A stretch of 64,000 nt of DNA from Fumia xinanensis (GTDB lineage: Bacteria; Bacillota; Clostridia; Oscillospirales; Ruminococcaceae): the NCBI RefSeq assembly GCF_014384905.1, contig NZ_JACRSV010000001.1, forward strand, positions 620,001 to 684,000. Direction: 5' to 3'. The translations under genes and the position numbers were made by a program. The notes under the pieces are model-generated. The model had not been told where the DNA came from, did no database searches, and saw only the letters and a list, made by a program, of their open reading frames with translations. Of the stretch, positions 44,694 to 54,333 are shown in pieces (position 1 is the stretch's first letter; the number at the start of each line of letters is the position of its first letter).

Positions 44694-46163
44694 ATGCTGT
44701 ATCCAACCATTGATGACGTTCAGAGCCTGCTTCACGACTATCCGGTCGTGCCTGTTTTCTATGAGGCCCTGGCCGACACCTTTACACCCATCCACATCTT
44801 CGACGCCCTCCAGCAGGGCGAAGGAACCTGTTTTATCCTGGAAAGCGTGGACAACCGCAGTCAATGGGGCAGATACTCCTTCATCGGCGTTCGTCCCAAA
44901 TTAGAGCTGCGGATTGAGCAGGGCGCCGCAGTCAAAATCACCGAAGACGGAGAGGAGTGCACATCTTTCACTGATTTGGCGGGTTTTCTGTCCAATGTGA
45001 TGAAAGACTATCAGTCGCCGACCTTCCCCAATAAGCCGAAAATGACCGGCGGACTCGTCGGCTACTTCTCCTACGACACCGTTCGGTACATGGAGCCCAC
45101 CCTCACGAAGGTGCCGGAGGACGATTTGAAGCTCCCCGACTGCAACCTGTTTTTATACGATGAAATTGTTGCCTTCGACCACTTGAGCAGCAAAACGGTG
45201 GTAATTATGAACATCCGCAGGGGCGGGGATGTGAAAGAGCAGTACGAACAGTGCGAATTGAGAGCAAAGGCGCTGGTTTTAAAAATCAAGAATTACCGGC
45301 CGGGGCCGGCGAAAAAATCCCAAAAGCCCGCCATGACGGTTCGCTCCAATTTTACCAAGGAGCAGTACATGAAGATGGTGGAGGAGGCGAAAAAACACAT
45401 CGTTGCCGGGGATATTTTCCAGATCGTGCCCTCCCAGCGGTTCGAAATTGAAAACCCGCCGGACGCATTTTCGGTTTATCGGCAGCTTCGATCGTCGAAT
45501 CCTTCCCCCTACCTTTATTATTTTAAGTGCAAGGGGTACGAAATTGCAGGGGCTTCCCCTGAGATGCTCGTCAACGTCACAAAGGGCATCGTCACCACAA
45601 AACCCATCGCCGGGACCATTCCCCGGGGGCTCACCGAAGAGGCGGACCGGCAAAATGAACAAACCCTTCTCCACGACCCCAAGGAGCGGGCGGAGCACAC
45701 CATGCTGGTAGATTTGGGACGCAACGACGTGGGGAAGGTTTCAAAGTTCGGCACCGTGGAAGTGACGAACTTCATGCAGGTGGAACGATACTCCAAGGTG
45801 ATGCACTTGGTCAGCGATGTAAAGGGCATCCTCAGGGAGGACAAAACGGCGGTGGACGCCTTATTGGCGGCCTTGCCGGCGGGGACCTTGTCCGGTGCGC
45901 CCAAGGTGCGGGCCATGGAGCTCATCGACGCCCTCGAAAACAAAAAGCGCTGCCTCTATGGCGGCACCATCGGCTATCTGGGCTTTGACGGCAACATCGA
46001 CACCTGCATCGCCATCCGGACGGCACTTTACCGCAATGGCAGGGCCTACGTCCAGGCAGGGGGCGGCGTGGTGGCGGATTCCGACCCTCAAAAGGAATAC
46101 GAGGAAACAAGAAACAAGGCAAACGCCGTTTTGCGCGCCATGGAAGAGGCCGACGCGGAATGA
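44694..46163 (+). CDS. trpE: Anthranilate synthase component I
   Basis: This 489-residue enzyme makes anthranilate from chorismate with ammonia supplied by the TrpG domain encoded next. The feedback-inhibition segment ILESVDNRSQWGRYSF and the catalytic segments KPIAGTIPRG, HTMLVDLGRNDVG and GTLSGAPKVRAMELID are intact. ATG 44694 is chosen because AAGGAGAT lies 8 bases upstream; a longer in-frame start at 44628 lies right after the leader terminator without a site. It is the first gene of the T-box-controlled operon. Confidence 0.95.
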   Translation: MLYPTIDDVQSLLHDYPVVPVFYEALADTFTPIHIFDALQQGEGTCFILESVDNRSQWGRYSFIGVRPKLELRIEQGAAVKITEDGEECTSFTDLAGFLSNVMKDYQSPTFPNKPKMTGGLVGYFSYDTVRYMEPTLTKVPEDDLKLPDCNLFLYDEIVAFDHLSSKTVVIMNIRRGGDVKEQYEQCELRAKALVLKIKNYRPGPAKKSQKPAMTVRSNFTKEQYMKMVEEAKKHIVAGDIFQIVPSQRFEIENPPDAFSVYRQLRSSNPSPYLYYFKCKGYEIAGASPEMLVNVTKGIVTTKPIAGTIPRGLTEEADRQNEQTLLHDPKERAEHTMLVDLGRNDVGKVSKFGTVEVTNFMQVERYSKVMHLVSDVKGILREDKTAVDALLAALPAGTLSGAPKVRAMELIDALENKKRCLYGGTIGYLGFDGNIDTCIAIRTALYRNGRAYVQAGGGVVADSDPQKEYEETRNKANAVLRAMEEADAE

Positions 46164-46189
46164 GGGCGGCCCGGAAAGGATGATTTCAG

Positions 46190-47842
46190 ATGATTTTACT
46201 ATTAGATAACTACGATTCCTTCACTTATAACCTTTACCAGGCCATCGGCCCCCTTTGCCCGGATATACAGGTGGTGCGAAACGACAAAATCACCATCGAC
46301 GAGATGGAAAAGATGGGCTTGCAGGCTTTAATCGTCTCCCCCGGCCCCGGATACCCTAGCTCGGCGGGCATTTCCGAAGAGGCCATCCGGCATTTCAGCG
46401 GCAAAATCCCCATTTTAGGCATCTGCCTGGGCCATCAGGCAATTGGGGAGGCTTTTGGCGGCAAGGTGGTGCCCGCCATCCAGCTGATGCACGGTAAGGC
46501 CAGCAGCATAACGCTGCTCAAACGTGACCCCATTTTGGCGGGGCTGCCGGAAAGTATCGAAGTGGCCCGGTACCACTCTCTCATCATCCAGCGGGAGAGC
46601 CTGCCCGATACCTTGGAAATCCTCGCCGAAGACGAAGTGGGGCAGATCATGGCGGTGAAGCACAAAGAGCACCTGACCTATGGGCTCCAGTTCCATCCGG
46701 AGTCCATCCTGACGGGATGCGGCGGACGGATGCTGGAAAACTTCTTAAACCTGGTGCCTAACCTTTCGGTAACGCCGCTGAATACTCCTCAGAGTGAAAT
46801 CCCGCCCGCCCAGCGAAACGCCCTGAAACCCTACATTTTCAAGGCCATTGAAGGGGAGAATTTGACCCGGGAAGAGGCCTTTGACGCCATGACCTGCATC
46901 ATGAGCGGCGGAGCCACCAACGCTCAGATCGGCTCCTTTCTCACTGCTTTGCGGATGAAGGGGGAGACTACCGAGGAAATCACCGGCTTCGCCCAGGTCA
47001 TGCGGAAAAAGGGCAAAAACGTGAAGCACGACTTCCCGGTCATCGACATCGTGGGCACCGGCGGTGACTTGGCGAACACCTTCAACATCTCCACCACCTC
47101 GTCCTTTGTCATCGCGGGGGCGGGAACGGCGGTAGCAAAACACGGCAACCGCAGTGTCTCCAGCAAAAGCGGCGCCGCCGATGTGCTGGAAGCCCTGGGC
47201 TTCACTCTGAGCCTTTCGCCGGACGAGGCGGCCCAGTGCCTCAGAGAATGCGGTATTTCCTTCTTATTCGCTCCGGCTTTTCACGGTTCCATGAAGTTCG
47301 CCGCCATGCCCCGAAAAGAAATCGGGGTTCGCAGCGTCTTTAATATCCTGGGTCCGCTGGCCAATCCGGCGGCCAGCGACTACATCCTTTTAGGCGTGTA
47401 CGACGAGGCGCTTATGGAGCCCATGGCACAGGTGCTGATGAATCTGGGCGTCAAGGGGGCCATGCTGGTCCACGGGGAGGATGGACTGGACGAAATATCC
47501 ATCTCCGGCCCCACTAAGGTCTGTGAAATCCGGGAAGGGAAACTTATCAAGTATGCCATCCGGCCGTCAGAGTTCGGGGTGCTGGAAGGGAAACTTGACG
47601 AGATCGTCGGCGGGACAGCAGAGGAAAACGCACGCATCACCGTGGACATTCTCAGCGGAAAAGAGCGGGGCCCGAGACGGGGGATCGTTTTGATGAATGC
47701 CGGATGCGCCCTCTACACGGCGGGGGCCGCCTCCTCAATCGGAGAGGGCATCGAGATGGCGAAAAAATCTATCGACAGCGGCGCAGCTCTTGAGAAGCTG
47801 AACGCCCTGAAAGACAAGACGAACGCTCTGGCCAAGGAATAG
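46190..47842 (+). CDS. trpGD: Fused glutamine amidotransferase and anthranilate phosphoribosyltransferase
   Basis: This 550-residue fusion joins TrpG (about 1-190) to TrpD (about 210-550). TrpG has DNYDSFTYN, the nucleophile Cys79 in GICLGH, and the His/Glu pair in QFHPES. TrpD has the PRPP-binding GTGGD and NRSVSSKSGAADVLEALG. The first part supplies ammonia to TrpE and the second adds phosphoribose to anthranilate. The same fusion is known in enterobacteria and some Clostridia. It follows trpE after 26 bases. Confidence 0.95.
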   Translation: MILLLDNYDSFTYNLYQAIGPLCPDIQVVRNDKITIDEMEKMGLQALIVSPGPGYPSSAGISEEAIRHFSGKIPILGICLGHQAIGEAFGGKVVPAIQLMHGKASSITLLKRDPILAGLPESIEVARYHSLIIQRESLPDTLEILAEDEVGQIMAVKHKEHLTYGLQFHPESILTGCGGRMLENFLNLVPNLSVTPLNTPQSEIPPAQRNALKPYIFKAIEGENLTREEAFDAMTCIMSGGATNAQIGSFLTALRMKGETTEEITGFAQVMRKKGKNVKHDFPVIDIVGTGGDLANTFNISTTSSFVIAGAGTAVAKHGNRSVSSKSGAADVLEALGFTLSLSPDEAAQCLRECGISFLFAPAFHGSMKFAAMPRKEIGVRSVFNILGPLANPAASDYILLGVYDEALMEPMAQVLMNLGVKGAMLVHGEDGLDEISISGPTKVCEIREGKLIKYAIRPSEFGVLEGKLDEIVGGTAEENARITVDILSGKERGPRRGIVLMNAGCALYTAGAASSIGEGIEMAKKSIDSGAALEKLNALKDKTNALAKE

Positions 47843-47856
47843 AAAGGGACGAAAAC

Positions 47857-48636
47857 GTGATACTGGACGAAATTGTAGAAAAACGTCATCAGCAGCTCAC
47901 TCGGGAAAAGCAGAAAATATCATGCGAAGAGATGCAGAAGCTCGCACTAGAAGCAAAAAGGCCAGTGCTGGATTTTTACGGGGCACTCAAAATGGAGGGG
48001 CTTTCGGTGATCGCCGAGGTAAAGAAGGCCTCTCCCTCCAAAGGGGTCATCCGGGAGGATTTCTGTCCCGCCGAGTTCGCCAAAGCCTATGAAAAAGGCG
48101 GAGCGGCGGCCATATCCTGCCTAACAGAGGAGTTTTACTTTCAGGGGGGGAGCGAATATCTCAAGGAAGTCCGCAAGGCGACGCGCCTTCCGATTCTCCG
48201 GAAGGATTTCATCATCGACCCATACCAGATTTACGAGGCGCGGGTCATTGGGGCGGACGCCGTCCTGCTGATCGCGGCGCTTTTGGACACTGAAACGCTG
48301 GTGAGCTTTATGAGCATTGCAAAAAGCCTGGGGCTTCACTGCCTTACCGAGGTGCACAACGAAGTGGAACTTCAGTCGGCGATAAAAGCGGGGGCTAACA
48401 TCATTGGTATCAACAACCGGGACCTGGCAACCTTTCGGGTTTCGCTGGATACGACGAAAAATCTGGTGGGGCGGCTTCCAAAAAGTGTCGTCAAAGTCAG
48501 CGAAAGCGGCATCGGGAGCCGGGAGGACATGAAGACGGTGCGACAGCATGGCGCCGACGCGGTGCTCATCGGGGAAACGCTGATGAAAAGCCGAGACATG
48601 GCGGCGAAACTGCGGCAGCTGCGGGGACTTTCGTAA
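47857..48636 (+). CDS. trpC: Indole-3-glycerol phosphate synthase
   Basis: This 259-residue (beta/alpha)8 enzyme closes the indole ring in the pathway. It has VIAEVKKASPSKGVI with the conserved Lys residues, LRKDFIIDPYQI, IGINNRDL and VSESGI. A GTG start is used, with GAAAGGG about 9 bases upstream; no ATG in frame fits. It sits 14 bases after trpGD. Length and motifs are standard. Confidence 0.95.
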   Translation: MILDEIVEKRHQQLTREKQKISCEEMQKLALEAKRPVLDFYGALKMEGLSVIAEVKKASPSKGVIREDFCPAEFAKAYEKGGAAAISCLTEEFYFQGGSEYLKEVRKATRLPILRKDFIIDPYQIYEARVIGADAVLLIAALLDTETLVSFMSIAKSLGLHCLTEVHNEVELQSAIKAGANIIGINNRDLATFRVSLDTTKNLVGRLPKSVVKVSESGIGSREDMKTVRQHGADAVLIGETLMKSRDMAAKLRQLRGLS

Positions 48637-48648
48637 AGGAGGGGCGTT

Positions 48649-49278
48649 ATGCCGGTTCAGGTGAAGATTTGCGGCATCCGCAGGGAAGCAGACATTCATT
48701 TCCTCAACGAATTCCTCCCACATTACGCGGGCTTCGTCTTTGCGGAGAGCAAACGGCGGGTGACGGCGCGGGAGGCGGCAGAGCTGATCCAGAAGCTCGA
48801 CTCTCGGGTGAAGCCGGTGGGGGTGTTCGTCAACGCCCCGCCGGAGGAAGTGGCACAGACTGCCGATTTCTGCGGGCTTTTGGCGGTACAGCTCCACGGG
48901 GACGAGGACGGGACGTACATCCGGCGCTTGCGTACGCTGCTGCCGGCGGGAACCGCCATCTGGAAGGCGGTTCGTGTCCGGGAGGAGGGTGACATCGTCC
49001 AGGCGGATTCGACAGATGTTGACATCCTGCTCCTGGACAGTTATACTGAAAAAGTCTATGGCGGCACGGGAAAATCTTTCAACTGGAACATAGTGGCGGA
49101 GCATCCGCCGAAAAATACATTTTTCGTGGCCGGGGGGCTTACGCCGCTGAATATCATAGAAGCCATACGGACGATGCACCCTTTCGGAATCGACATTTCC
49201 GGCGGGGTGGAAGGCCCGGACGGCTGCAAAGACAGAAATAAAATCGCCGCCTTGTTTGCGGCAGTTCCGCTTGGATAG
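48649..49278 (+). CDS. trpF: Phosphoribosylanthranilate isomerase
   Basis: This 209-residue barrel enzyme isomerises phosphoribosylanthranilate before the TrpC step. It begins VQVKICGIRR with the catalytic Cys and has GFVFAESKRRV, VQLHGDE, and FVAGGLTPLNI followed by GIDISGGVEG. An AAAGGAGG site lies before the ATG, 12 bases after trpC. It is a separate protein here, not fused to TrpC as in Escherichia coli. Confidence 0.95.
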   Translation: MPVQVKICGIRREADIHFLNEFLPHYAGFVFAESKRRVTAREAAELIQKLDSRVKPVGVFVNAPPEEVAQTADFCGLLAVQLHGDEDGTYIRRLRTLLPAGTAIWKAVRVREEGDIVQADSTDVDILLLDSYTEKVYGGTGKSFNWNIVAEHPPKNTFFVAGGLTPLNIIEAIRTMHPFGIDISGGVEGPDGCKDRNKIAALFAAVPLG

Positions 49279-49303
49279 CGGATGAAGAAGGGAATGGGAA
49301 ATC

Positions 49304-50491
49304 ATGAGCAAGATTGGAAGATTTGGGGATTTCGGTGGGCAATACGTCCCCGAGACCGTCATGCGGGCGGTGAACGAATTAAACGAAGCCTATGATCATT
49401 ATAAAAACGATCCGCAGTTTATTGAAGAACTGAACGCTCTCTATCGGGATTACGCGGGGCGGCCGTCCATGCTCTATTATGCGGAGAAGATGACAAAGGA
49501 TTTGGGCGGGGCAAAAATCTACATTAAAAGGGAAGATTTAAACCATACCGGCTCCCATAAAATCAACAACGTCTTAGGGCAGATGCTTTTGGCCAAAAAG
49601 ATGGGCAAAAAGCGGATTATCGCCGAGACGGGAGCAGGCCAGCACGGCGTGGCAACAGCTACGGTGGCGGCGCTGTTTGGGCTGGAGTGTGAAATCTATA
49701 TGGGGGCCACCGACGTGGAGCGCCAATCCTTAAACGTCTACCGGATGGAGCTTTTGGGGGCGAAGGTCAACTCCGTCGAGAGCGGCACCAAAACCCTCAA
49801 GGACGCGGTCAACGAGGCCTTCCGCGACTGGGTGACCAACATCGAAAACACCTACTACCTCATCGGATCGGTCATGGGGCCTCATCCTTATCCCACTATG
49901 GTCCGGGATTTCCAGAAAATCATCGGCATTGAGGCAAAACAGCAGTTAATGGAGGCTGAAGGACGGCTTCCCGACTGCGTCGTGGCCTGCGTGGGCGGCG
50001 GAAGCAACGCCATGGGCGCATTCTACGACTTCATCCCCGACGAAAGCGTCCGCCTGGTCGGCGCGGAAGCAGCGGGCAGGGGGGTGGACACCGCCCTCCA
50101 CGCGGCGACGCTCACAAAAGGCACCCCCGGCATCTTCCACGGCATGAAATCCCTCTTTCTGCAAAACGACGAGGGCCAGATCGACGAGGTGTATTCCATT
50201 TCGGCGGGGCTTGACTATCCCGGCATCGGGCCGGAGCACGCCGACCTGCACCAGAAGGGCCGGGCGGATTACGTCGCCATCACTGACGAAGAGGCGGTCT
50301 GCGCCTTCGAGTACCTCAGTAGAGTCGAGGGCATCATTCCAGCCATCGAATCGGCCCATGCCGTAGCGGCGGCGCGGAAAATCGCCCCGCAGATGGGCAG
50401 GGACGAAATCATGCTCATCAATCTGTCGGGACGGGGAGACAAGGACGTTTATCAGGTAGCGCGGTACAGGGGGGTACAAATCCATGAATAG
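49304..50491 (+). CDS. trpB: Tryptophan synthase beta subunit
   Basis: This 395-residue PLP enzyme condenses indole with serine. The PLP lysine is in EDLNHTGSHKINN, the phosphate-binding loop is CVGGGSNAMG, and ETGAGQHGVA and the C-terminal NLSGRGDKD are intact. It overlaps trpA by eight bases, so the two subunits are translated together in equal amounts. It belongs to the classical TrpB1 type, which partners with TrpA. Confidence 0.96.
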   Translation: MSKIGRFGDFGGQYVPETVMRAVNELNEAYDHYKNDPQFIEELNALYRDYAGRPSMLYYAEKMTKDLGGAKIYIKREDLNHTGSHKINNVLGQMLLAKKMGKKRIIAETGAGQHGVATATVAALFGLECEIYMGATDVERQSLNVYRMELLGAKVNSVESGTKTLKDAVNEAFRDWVTNIENTYYLIGSVMGPHPYPTMVRDFQKIIGIEAKQQLMEAEGRLPDCVVACVGGGSNAMGAFYDFIPDESVRLVGAEAAGRGVDTALHAATLTKGTPGIFHGMKSLFLQNDEGQIDEVYSISAGLDYPGIGPEHADLHQKGRADYVAITDEEAVCAFEYLSRVEGIIPAIESAHAVAAARKIAPQMGRDEIMLINLSGRGDKDVYQVARYRGVQIHE

Positions 50492-51272
50492 AATCGACCG
50501 GAAATTTAAAGAGCTCAAACAGGAGGGCAGAAAAGCCCTCATCACCTTTGTGACGGCGGGAGACCCGAACCTGGACGCTACGATAGACCTGGTGCTGGCT
50601 ATGGAAAAGGGCGGTGCCGACATGGTGGAGCTGGGCGTGCCCTTCTCCGACCCGGTTGCCGAGGGGCCGGTGATCCAGGAGGCGAGCCTGCGCTCTCTGC
50701 AAAACGGCACGACCCTTAAAAAAATCTTCGAGATGGTCCGCAAGCTGCGCCAGAAAACCGACATGCCGCTTCTGCTCATGATGTACGTGAACACCATCTT
50801 CCGCTTCGGCACCGAGCGGTTTTTCGGCCTCTGCGTCGAGTGCGGCATCGATGGAGTCATCGTCCCAGACCTGCCTTTTGAGGAGCGGGACGAAATCAAG
50901 GGATTTGCCGACGCCGCGGGGGTCTATTCCATCAGCCTCGTGGCCCCCACTTCCCATGAGCGCATCAAGATGATCGCCAGTGAGGCCAAGGGCTTTCTCT
51001 ACTGTGTGTCCTCCACCGGCGTCACCGGGGTGCGGGACCGGTTTTCCACCGACTTCCAGGAGTTTTTCGACGCCATCGAGCGGTATACGGCGGCCCCGGC
51101 GGCGGTGGGGTTCGGCATCGCCAGCCCCGAGCAGGCCAAGGTGATGAAGCAGTACTGCGAGGGTGTCATTGTGGGCAGCGCCATCGTCGAGCGGGTGGCC
51201 GAGCACGGAGTGGAAGCGGCGGCCCCAGTGGAAGAGTTTGTGGCTTCTTTGCGGAAGGCGCTGGACGAGTAA
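50484..51272 (+). CDS. trpA: Tryptophan synthase alpha subunit
   Basis: This 262-residue barrel enzyme cleaves indole-3-glycerol phosphate and passes indole to TrpB. The catalytic Glu is in MVELGVPFSDP, the catalytic Asp in GVIVPDLPFEERDE, and VSSTGVTGVR and VGFGIASPEQ bind phosphate. It is the last gene of the operon and ends before a strong terminator. All seven activities of the pathway from chorismate to tryptophan are therefore present in order E-GD-C-F-B-A. Confidence 0.96.
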   Translation: MNRIDRKFKELKQEGRKALITFVTAGDPNLDATIDLVLAMEKGGADMVELGVPFSDPVAEGPVIQEASLRSLQNGTTLKKIFEMVRKLRQKTDMPLLLMMYVNTIFRFGTERFFGLCVECGIDGVIVPDLPFEERDEIKGFADAAGVYSISLVAPTSHERIKMIASEAKGFLYCVSSTGVTGVRDRFSTDFQEFFDAIERYTAAPAAVGFGIASPEQAKVMKQYCEGVIVGSAIVERVAEHGVEAAAPVEEFVASLRKALDE

Positions 51273-51292
51273 TAACATTAGATAGGAAACAA

Positions 51293-51321
51293 AAAACAGG
51301 AACCGGCCCGGTTCCTGTTTT
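51293..51321 (+). terminator. Terminator of the trp operon
   Basis: AAAACAGGAACC pairs with GGTTCCTGTTTT around a GGCCC loop region, followed by TC and more Ts. Confidence 0.85.
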
Positions 51322-51334
51322 TCTTTGATGTCAT

Positions 51335-51576
51335 TTACTCGGAATGCTGTGATTCTACCAGCATTTTCAGATTTTTTACTTCTTTCCAAAGTTCATAACA
51401 AAAATCGATGACGTCTTTCATCGTCACGGGTTCCACGATTTTTTCCAGAGCCTGAAGCTGTTCGGCAGTAACCGGCTTTTCCGGCGTACTGAGTCCTTCT
51501 GCTAATTTTTGCAGAGACCAACCCTTTTTTCACGTAAGTATTTAAGCTTATCTCCGTCAAATAAAATATCCGTCAT
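51335..51576 (-). pseudogene. Frameshifted second copy of the small HTH-like protein
   Basis: From an ATG at 51576 with a strong GGAAAGGAGGG site the frame reads MTDILFDGDKLKYLREK and stops seven codons later. Adding one base to the A6 run (T6 on the plus strand at 51525-51530) restores an 80-residue protein, continuing GWSLQKLAEGLSTPEKP and ending LKMLVESQHSE. Its layout matches the intact copy at 6557-6799 (FDGxKL, REKxGWS, STPExP, DFCYxLW). A natural deletion, phase-variable slippage or a sequencing error in the homopolymer could explain it. The good ribosome binding site suggests recent function. Confidence 0.75.
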
Positions 51577-51808
51577 TTCATCCCTCCTTTCCGTATCATC
51601 AGTCGACTGTGTTACCAATATAGCATAGTTTTGTATGCTATATTTTCTAGATTAGAAAGAATTTTCCAAAATAGAAAGTAAGAAACATTTTATTCTTTTG
51701 GAAATTGTAGTTACCGTCCTCTCTCTTCTATATATTAAATTATAATACGAAACGCAGTAAAAAATGGACAAACATTGTATAGCATTGCTACACAAATTAA
51801 TGACGCAA

Positions 51809-51848
51809 ATCACCCCCGCGCCGTGATTTTCCACAGCGCGGGGGTGAT
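51809..51848. terminator. Terminator of spoVT
   Basis: ATCACCCCCGCGC (51809-51821) pairs perfectly with GCGCGGGGGTGAT (51836-51848). T-rich sequence follows on both strands, more clearly on the plus strand. It lies 13 bases beyond the spoVT stop. Confidence 0.7.
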
Positions 51849-51861
51849 TCTTTTCTCTATG

Positions 51862-52407
51862 CTATTCTTCCATCTGTTTGCCCAAAAAGGCTGCCGCCGC
51901 CTGGACCAGCTTCACTTGCACGTCAGTGGCGTAGGCATCGTCGCCGTTGCCGGAAATGAGAAGGATGCTTCCCGCCACGTCACCGCTGGCGATGATGGGG
52001 GAGCAGGCCACCGCGTAGCGGGAAACCCCTTCCACCGCCTTAACTTTCGGGCCGTCGGGGCCGGTGCAGGCTACCGATTTCCGGCTGTCGGCCAGTTCCT
52101 CCAAAGCGGGGGTCACCCGGCGCTCCAACAGTTCCTTTTTCGGGATGCCGGAGACAGCGATTACGTGATCCCGGTCGCAGACAATGGCGGGAAGGCCCGC
52201 CAGCTTGTGGAGCACCTCGGCGTACTGCCCGGCGAAACCTGCGATTTCACCGATGGGGGAGTATTTTTTGAAGATGACCTCACCTTCGGAGTTCGTGTAT
52301 ATCTCAAGGGGGTCGCCCTCACGGATCCGCATAGTGCGGCGGATTTCTTTGGGGATGACGACACGTCCTAAATCGTCGATGCGTCTGACAATTCCAGTAG
52401 CTTTCAT
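51862..52407 (-). CDS. spoVT: Stage V sporulation regulator SpoVT (AbrB family)
   Basis: This 181-residue DNA-binding regulator has an N-terminal AbrB swapped-hairpin domain (MKATGIVRRIDDLGRVVIPK, then REGDPLEIYTN) and a C-terminal GAF-like domain, as in Bacillus SpoVT (178 residues). In Bacillus it is made in the forespore under sigma-G and tunes late sporulation genes. ATG 52407 is chosen because GGAGGAAAG precedes it and it matches the known SpoVT start. A CATAATA box (minus strand, 52514-52520) resembles a sigma-G -10 element, but no good -35 was found. It indicates a spore-forming lineage. Confidence 0.93.
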   Translation of the reverse strand: MKATGIVRRIDDLGRVVIPKEIRRTMRIREGDPLEIYTNSEGEVIFKKYSPIGEIAGFAGQYAEVLHKLAGLPAIVCDRDHVIAVSGIPKKELLERRVTPALEELADSRKSVACTGPDGPKVKAVEGVSRYAVACSPIIASGDVAGSILLISGNGDDAYATDVQVKLVQAAAAFLGKQMEE

Positions 52408-52612
52408 TCTATCTTTCCTCCATAACAGATTATTTTGATATCGTTTTCCAGACTCTTTCAGAGAATTTGGCAAAACGGAATTTTTGCGGAAAACAGTTCA
52501 GCAATATTATCTGTATTATGGAAATTTTTATACAACGGTTCTTAAAAATTTTGCTTCGATTTGGAAATCATGCCAGAAACGCCTAAAATAAAAAAATTTG
52601 TCTTACTGATAT

Positions 52613-52640
52613 GGACATTTCCGTTAATTTGGTGTAAAAT
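52613..52640 (+). promoter_or_regulatory. Promoter of guaB
   Basis: TGGACA (52613-52618), a 16-base spacer and TAAAAT (52635-52640) lie about 90 bases before the guaB start. No purine riboswitch fold was recognised in the leader. Confidence 0.5.
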
Positions 52641-52731
52641 AGATAAAATTATACGTGTTCCGTATCATGATGAAAGAATTTGTTGTTTATATTGTCGGCA
52701 GAGCCCTACTACCAGAAAGGAATGATAAGAA

Positions 52732-54234
52732 ATGGCGTTTATCTTTGAAGAGCCTTCCCGTACCTTTGGCGAATATTTGCTGGTTCCCGGTTATTCTTCC
52801 GCAGAGTGCATTCCCTCGAATGTGAGTCTCCGGACGCCGGTGGTGAAGTTTAAAAAAGGCGAGGAATCTCCGGTCATGCTGAACATTCCGTTGGTTTCGG
52901 CCATCATGCAGTCGGTTTCCGACGACAACATGGCTATCGCCCTGGCCAAAGAGGGCGGCATGTCCTTTATTTATGGTTCCCAATCGGTGGAAAGCGAAGC
53001 CCAGATGGTTATGCGGGTCAAAAATTACAAGGCCGGCTTTGTCATCAGCGACTCTAACGTCAAGCCCGACGACACTTTGCAGACCATCCTGGATTTGAAA
53101 GAGCGAAACGGACATTCCACTGTGGCTGTAACCGAGGATGGCACTGCTAACGGCAAACTTTTGGGCATCGTCACCAGCCGGGACTACCGAGTCAGCCGGA
53201 TGGAGCTCAATGAAAAGGTTCGGGATTTCATGACCCCCTTTGAAAAGCTCATCTGCGCGCCGGAAAATACCTCTCTCAAAGAGGCGAACGACATCATTTG
53301 GGAGCACAAGTTAAACTCCCTGCCCCTTATCGATGACAAACAAAACCTCAAATACTTGGTTTTCCGCAAGGACTACTCGACTCATAAAGAAAACGCCAAC
53401 GAGCTGCTGGACGGTTCCAAGCGGTACATGGTTGGCGCAGGTATCAACACTCGGGACTACGCAGAACGGGTTCCCGCTTTGGTAGAGGCCGGTGCGGACG
53501 TGCTTTGCATCGACTCTTCTGAGGGCTTTTCCGAATGGCAGAAGCGCACCATCGCCTATATTCGTGAAAACTACGGCGATACAGTCAAGGTGGGCGCCGG
53601 AAACGTGGTAGATCGGGAGGGATTTCTGTTCTTGGCGGAAGCTGGGGCGGATTTCGTCAAAGTAGGCATCGGCGGCGGCTCCATTTGCATTACACGGGAA
53701 CAGAAGGGGATTGGACGCGGACAGGCCACTGCTCTCATCGACGTCTGCAAGGCTCGGGACGAGTATTTTGAAAAGACCGGCGTGTACGTTCCTGTCTGCT
53801 CCGACGGCGGCATCGTCCACGATTACCATATGACCCTGGCCTTGGCTATGGGTGCTGATTTCATCATGCTGGGCCGGTATTTCTCCCGGTTTGATGAAAG
53901 TCCCACCAACAAGGTTAACATCAACGGCAGCTACATGAAGGAATACTGGGGCGAGGGTTCCAACCGGGCCCGCAACTGGCAGCGCTATGATTTGGGCGGC
54001 GCATCCAAGCTCTCCTTCGAGGAAGGTGTCGACTCCTATGTGCCCTACGCCGGTTCACTGAAGGACAACGTGACTCAGTCTCTTGCTAAAGTGCGTTCCA
54101 CCATGTGCAACTGCGGCGTGCTGAGCATACCGGAGCTTCAGAAAAACGCCAAGCTGACGCTGGTTTCTTCCACTTCCATTGTAGAAGGCGGCGCTCACGA
54201 CGTGGTGCTCAAGGACAATAAGACCATCGGTTAA
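52732..54234 (+). CDS. guaB: Inosine-5'-monophosphate dehydrogenase
   Basis: This 500-residue enzyme oxidises IMP to XMP, the committed step to GMP. The active-site loop is GGGSICITRE with catalytic Cys319, and CBS-domain sequence (LLGIVTSRDYR, LPLIDDKQ) is inserted after about residue 100. CSDGGI and MLGRYFSR match the substrate site. The catalytic core is complete and the length is usual. A GAAAGG site precedes the ATG. It is flanked by its own promoter and terminator. Confidence 0.95.
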   Translation: MAFIFEEPSRTFGEYLLVPGYSSAECIPSNVSLRTPVVKFKKGEESPVMLNIPLVSAIMQSVSDDNMAIALAKEGGMSFIYGSQSVESEAQMVMRVKNYKAGFVISDSNVKPDDTLQTILDLKERNGHSTVAVTEDGTANGKLLGIVTSRDYRVSRMELNEKVRDFMTPFEKLICAPENTSLKEANDIIWEHKLNSLPLIDDKQNLKYLVFRKDYSTHKENANELLDGSKRYMVGAGINTRDYAERVPALVEAGADVLCIDSSEGFSEWQKRTIAYIRENYGDTVKVGAGNVVDREGFLFLAEAGADFVKVGIGGGSICITREQKGIGRGQATALIDVCKARDEYFEKTGVYVPVCSDGGIVHDYHMTLALAMGADFIMLGRYFSRFDESPTNKVNINGSYMKEYWGEGSNRARNWQRYDLGGASKLSFEEGVDSYVPYAGSLKDNVTQSLAKVRSTMCNCGVLSIPELQKNAKLTLVSSTSIVEGGAHDVVLKDNKTIG

Positions 54235-54247
54235 TTGGAAATAACGC

Positions 54248-54274
54248 AAAGCGGAGCGGGAGCTCCGCTTTTTT
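54248..54274 (+). terminator. Terminator of guaB
   Basis: AAAGCGGAGC pairs with GCTCCGCTTT around GGGA, followed by a T6 run. Confidence 0.85.
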
Positions 54275-54333
54275 GCTGTCGAATTTGTATGTCTTGCCGG
54301 GAATCTCGTCACTTTTTTGTAGAATTTAACGGG

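Noticed and set aside
48121..49362. Minus-strand open frame of 413 codons across trpC and trpF
   Set aside because: It runs antisense across two intact trp genes and has a His/Pro/Arg-rich composition typical of shadow frames.
51775..52371. Plus-strand open frame of 198 codons opposite spoVT
   Set aside because: It is antisense to spoVT, which has a clear AbrB domain and ribosome binding site.
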